This document shows, one piece after another, positions 5,690-6,994 of a stretch of DNA of 6,994 nt. How positions within the stretch are numbered: the stretch's first letter is position 1; each line of letters opens with the position of its first letter. Origin of the DNA: Firmicutes bacterium UBA5473 (GTDB lineage Bacteria; Bacillota; DTU084); NCBI GenBank assembly GCA_002427165.1, contig DIQB01000064.1, forward strand, positions 1-6,994, written 5' to 3'. The notes under the pieces were generated by a model that did not search any database, was not told where the DNA came from, and was given only the letters and a program-made list of their open reading frames with translations. The position numbers and the translations under genes are program-made.

Positions 5690-6229
5690 ATGGAAGAGAA
5701 GGAGAAAATTTGTGAGGTTGGAGGGGAGGGGACAGAGGCTACATCCCCACCAGAGTTAGAAAAGCTTGAGAGGGAAAAAGCAGAACTCGAGGAGAGGCTT
5801 CTGCGGCTGCGAGCGGATTTTGATAACTTCCGCCGGCGTTCTCGCCAACAGCTAGCAGAAGGCAGAGCTATGGCAATCGAGGCAGTTATCTCCTCGATCC
5901 TACCGGTAATTGACAATCTGGAGCGTGCTCTTTTGGCCTGTGAGGAGGCTGAGGCTGGGAGCTTCAAAGCTGGGGTGGAACTAATCCACAGGCAACTGTT
6001 AGATGTGCTAGCCCAAGAGGGGATTAGTCCCATCCTAGCGGAGGGAGAGCCGTTTGATCCACACCTGCATGAGGCAGTGGCAGTGGAGGAGACAGACGAG
6101 TTTCCTGAGGGCACAGTGACAGAGGAGCTGCTCCGAGGATACTTAATTGGTGAGAAAGTTTTGCGCTATAGTAAGGTTAAAGTTGCACAAGGAAAGACCA
6201 CGGGAAAGGATGAGGCTGAAGATGAGTAA
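5690..6229 (+). CDS. grpE: Nucleotide exchange factor GrpE
   Basis: GrpE (179 residues) is the homodimeric exchange factor that releases ADP from DnaK and acts as a thermosensor in the DnaK-DnaJ-GrpE cycle. An acidic, flexible N-terminus (1-22) is followed by a charged coiled coil (about 23-60, ending in RADFDNFRRR), the helical dimer region (LPVIDNLERAL, 71-81) and the C-terminal beta-wing with GEPFDPHLHEAV (119-130) and GYLIGEKVLRYSKVKVA (150-166). The family is unmistakable. Start choice: ATG 5690 has AGGGG (5678-5682) at 7 bases. ATG 5675 lies inside hrcA with GGAG directly adjacent and no spacing, and would add five residues. Gap to hrcA is 4 bases; the stop overlaps the dnaK start by 8 bases, so the three genes are co-transcribed and probably coupled in translation. 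Confidence 0.97.
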   Translation: MEEKEKICEVGGEGTEATSPPELEKLEREKAELEERLLRLRADFDNFRRRSRQQLAEGRAMAIEAVISSILPVIDNLERALLACEEAEAGSFKAGVELIHRQLLDVLAQEGISPILAEGEPFDPHLHEAVAVEETDEFPEGTVTEELLRGYLIGEKVLRYSKVKVAQGKTTGKDEAEDE

Positions 6230-6994
6230 GGTAATTGGGATTGATTTGGGAACCACAAACTCTTGTGTGGCAGTAATTGAGGGGGGAGAGCCTACAGTAA
6301 TCCCCAATGCAGAAGGAGGAAGAACTACTCCCTCTGTTTTAGCCTTCACCAAAGATGGTGAGCGGCTGGTGGGTCAGGTTGCCAAACGGCAGTCTGTAAC
6401 TAACCCAGAGCGTACAGTGCTCTCCATTAAAAGACAAATGGGTACAAGCCACAAGGTGAAGATCGACGACAAAAACTATACACCCCAGGAGATTTCTGCC
6501 ATGATCCTGCAGAAGTTGAAAGCAGATGCAGAAAGCTATTTGGGGGAGCAGATTGATAAAGCTGTAATTACAGTGCCTGCCTATTTTACAGATAGCCAAA
6601 GACAGGCTACAAAGGATGCAGGCCGGATTGCAGGCCTGGAGGTGCTGCGGATCATCAACGAGCCCACAGCTGCTTCATTAGCCTATGGCCTGGAGAAAGA
6701 TCAAAACCAGACCATCCTTGTTTTTGACCTGGGCGGTGGCACCTTTGATGTTTCGATTTTAGAGCTTGGAGATGGTGTCTTCGAGGTAAAGGCCACCAGC
6801 GGCAACAATCGCCTGGGCGGTGATGATTTCGATGAGCGGATCACCCAACATTTAGTCCAGGAATTCCGCAAAGAAACAGGAGTCGACCTCAGCTCTGATC
6901 GCCAGGCTATGCAGCGGCTCCGGGAGGCTGCAGAGAAGGCTAAAATTGAGCTCTCTGGCCTGATGACTACAAATATTAACTTGCCTTTTATTAC
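6222..6994 (+). CDS. dnaK: Chaperone DnaK (Hsp70), 3' end outside the window
   Basis: The first 257 codons of DnaK, open to the right edge with no interruption. This is most of the roughly 380-residue ATPase domain; the substrate-binding domain and lid lie outside. Visible motifs: phosphate-1 loop GIDLGTTNS (6-14), the AVITVPAYFTDSQRQAT segment (114-130), INEPTAASLAYG (145-156), phosphate-2 loop DLGGGTFDVSI (169-179) and NRLGGDDFD (196-204). DnaK binds exposed hydrophobic peptides with DnaJ and GrpE. The segment between VLSIKRQMG and YTPQEISAMIL (about 67-95) is short, that is, it lacks the roughly 23-25 residue insertion of most Gram-negative DnaK proteins, as in Bacillota and Actinomycetota. 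ATG 6222 overlaps the grpE stop; GAGG at 6212-6215 gives 6-base spacing. dnaJ is expected next but is not in view. Confidence 0.98.
   Translation, partial: MSKVIGIDLGTTNSCVAVIEGGEPTVIPNAEGGRTTPSVLAFTKDGERLVGQVAKRQSVTNPERTVLSIKRQMGTSHKVKIDDKNYTPQEISAMILQKLKADAESYLGEQIDKAVITVPAYFTDSQRQATKDAGRIAGLEVLRIINEPTAASLAYGLEKDQNQTILVFDLGGGTFDVSILELGDGVFEVKATSGNNRLGGDDFDERITQHLVQEFRKETGVDLSSDRQAMQRLREAAEKAKIELSGLMTTNINLPFI

Noticed and set aside
5662..6114. 150-codon - strand open frame antisense to hrcA/grpE
   Set aside because: Serine- and arginine-rich product expected from reading the Glu/Leu-rich grpE sequence backwards; no start signals of its own.

Overview
The window reads as a piece of a Bacillota (Firmicutes) chromosome. 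Its right-hand 5.4 kb carries lepA, hemW, hrcA, grpE and dnaK in the order typical of that phylum, with a textbook CIRCE operator in front of hrcA. The visible part of DnaK is the compact form, without the extra segment in the N-terminal nucleotide-binding domain that most Gram-negative DnaK proteins have. By contrast, the first gene looks like a small outer-membrane beta-barrel protein: a signal peptide, amphipathic strands and a terminal Tyr-Tyr-Phe. Together these suggest, as an inference only, a diderm lineage of Bacillota (for example Limnochordia-, Halanaerobiia- or Negativicutes-like). No rRNA is present to settle it.

Layout. Bases 1-127 are a leader whose most notable element is a near-perfect inverted repeat that could mask the ribosome binding site of the first gene. 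The putative outer-membrane protein (128-721, +) and a Prx6-type peroxiredoxin (756-1427, -) are convergent and share one GC-rich bidirectional terminator (729-749). A 146-base gap (1428-1573) then holds divergent signals: a weak promoter for the peroxiredoxin and a strong extended -10 promoter for lepA, so close to the gene that the leader must be very short or absent.

lepA (elongation factor 4) and hemW (radical-SAM-type heme chaperone) overlap by 8 bases and form one transcription unit. I see no terminator after hemW, so readthrough into hrcA is possible. hrcA-grpE-dnaK has its own SigA-type promoter (4566-4594), followed directly by a perfect CIRCE (4607-4633). HrcA, the first product, binds CIRCE and represses its own operon. 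GrpE and DnaK form the nucleotide-exchange/chaperone pair, and dnaK runs off the right edge after 257 codons of its ATPase domain. Junctions are tight (4-base gap hrcA/grpE, 8-base overlap grpE/dnaK), which suggests translational coupling.

There is no mobile element, CRISPR array, tRNA or rRNA. I see no clearly new system. The points most worth a second look are the outer-membrane protein with its possibly self-masking leader, and the very short or leaderless lepA transcript.
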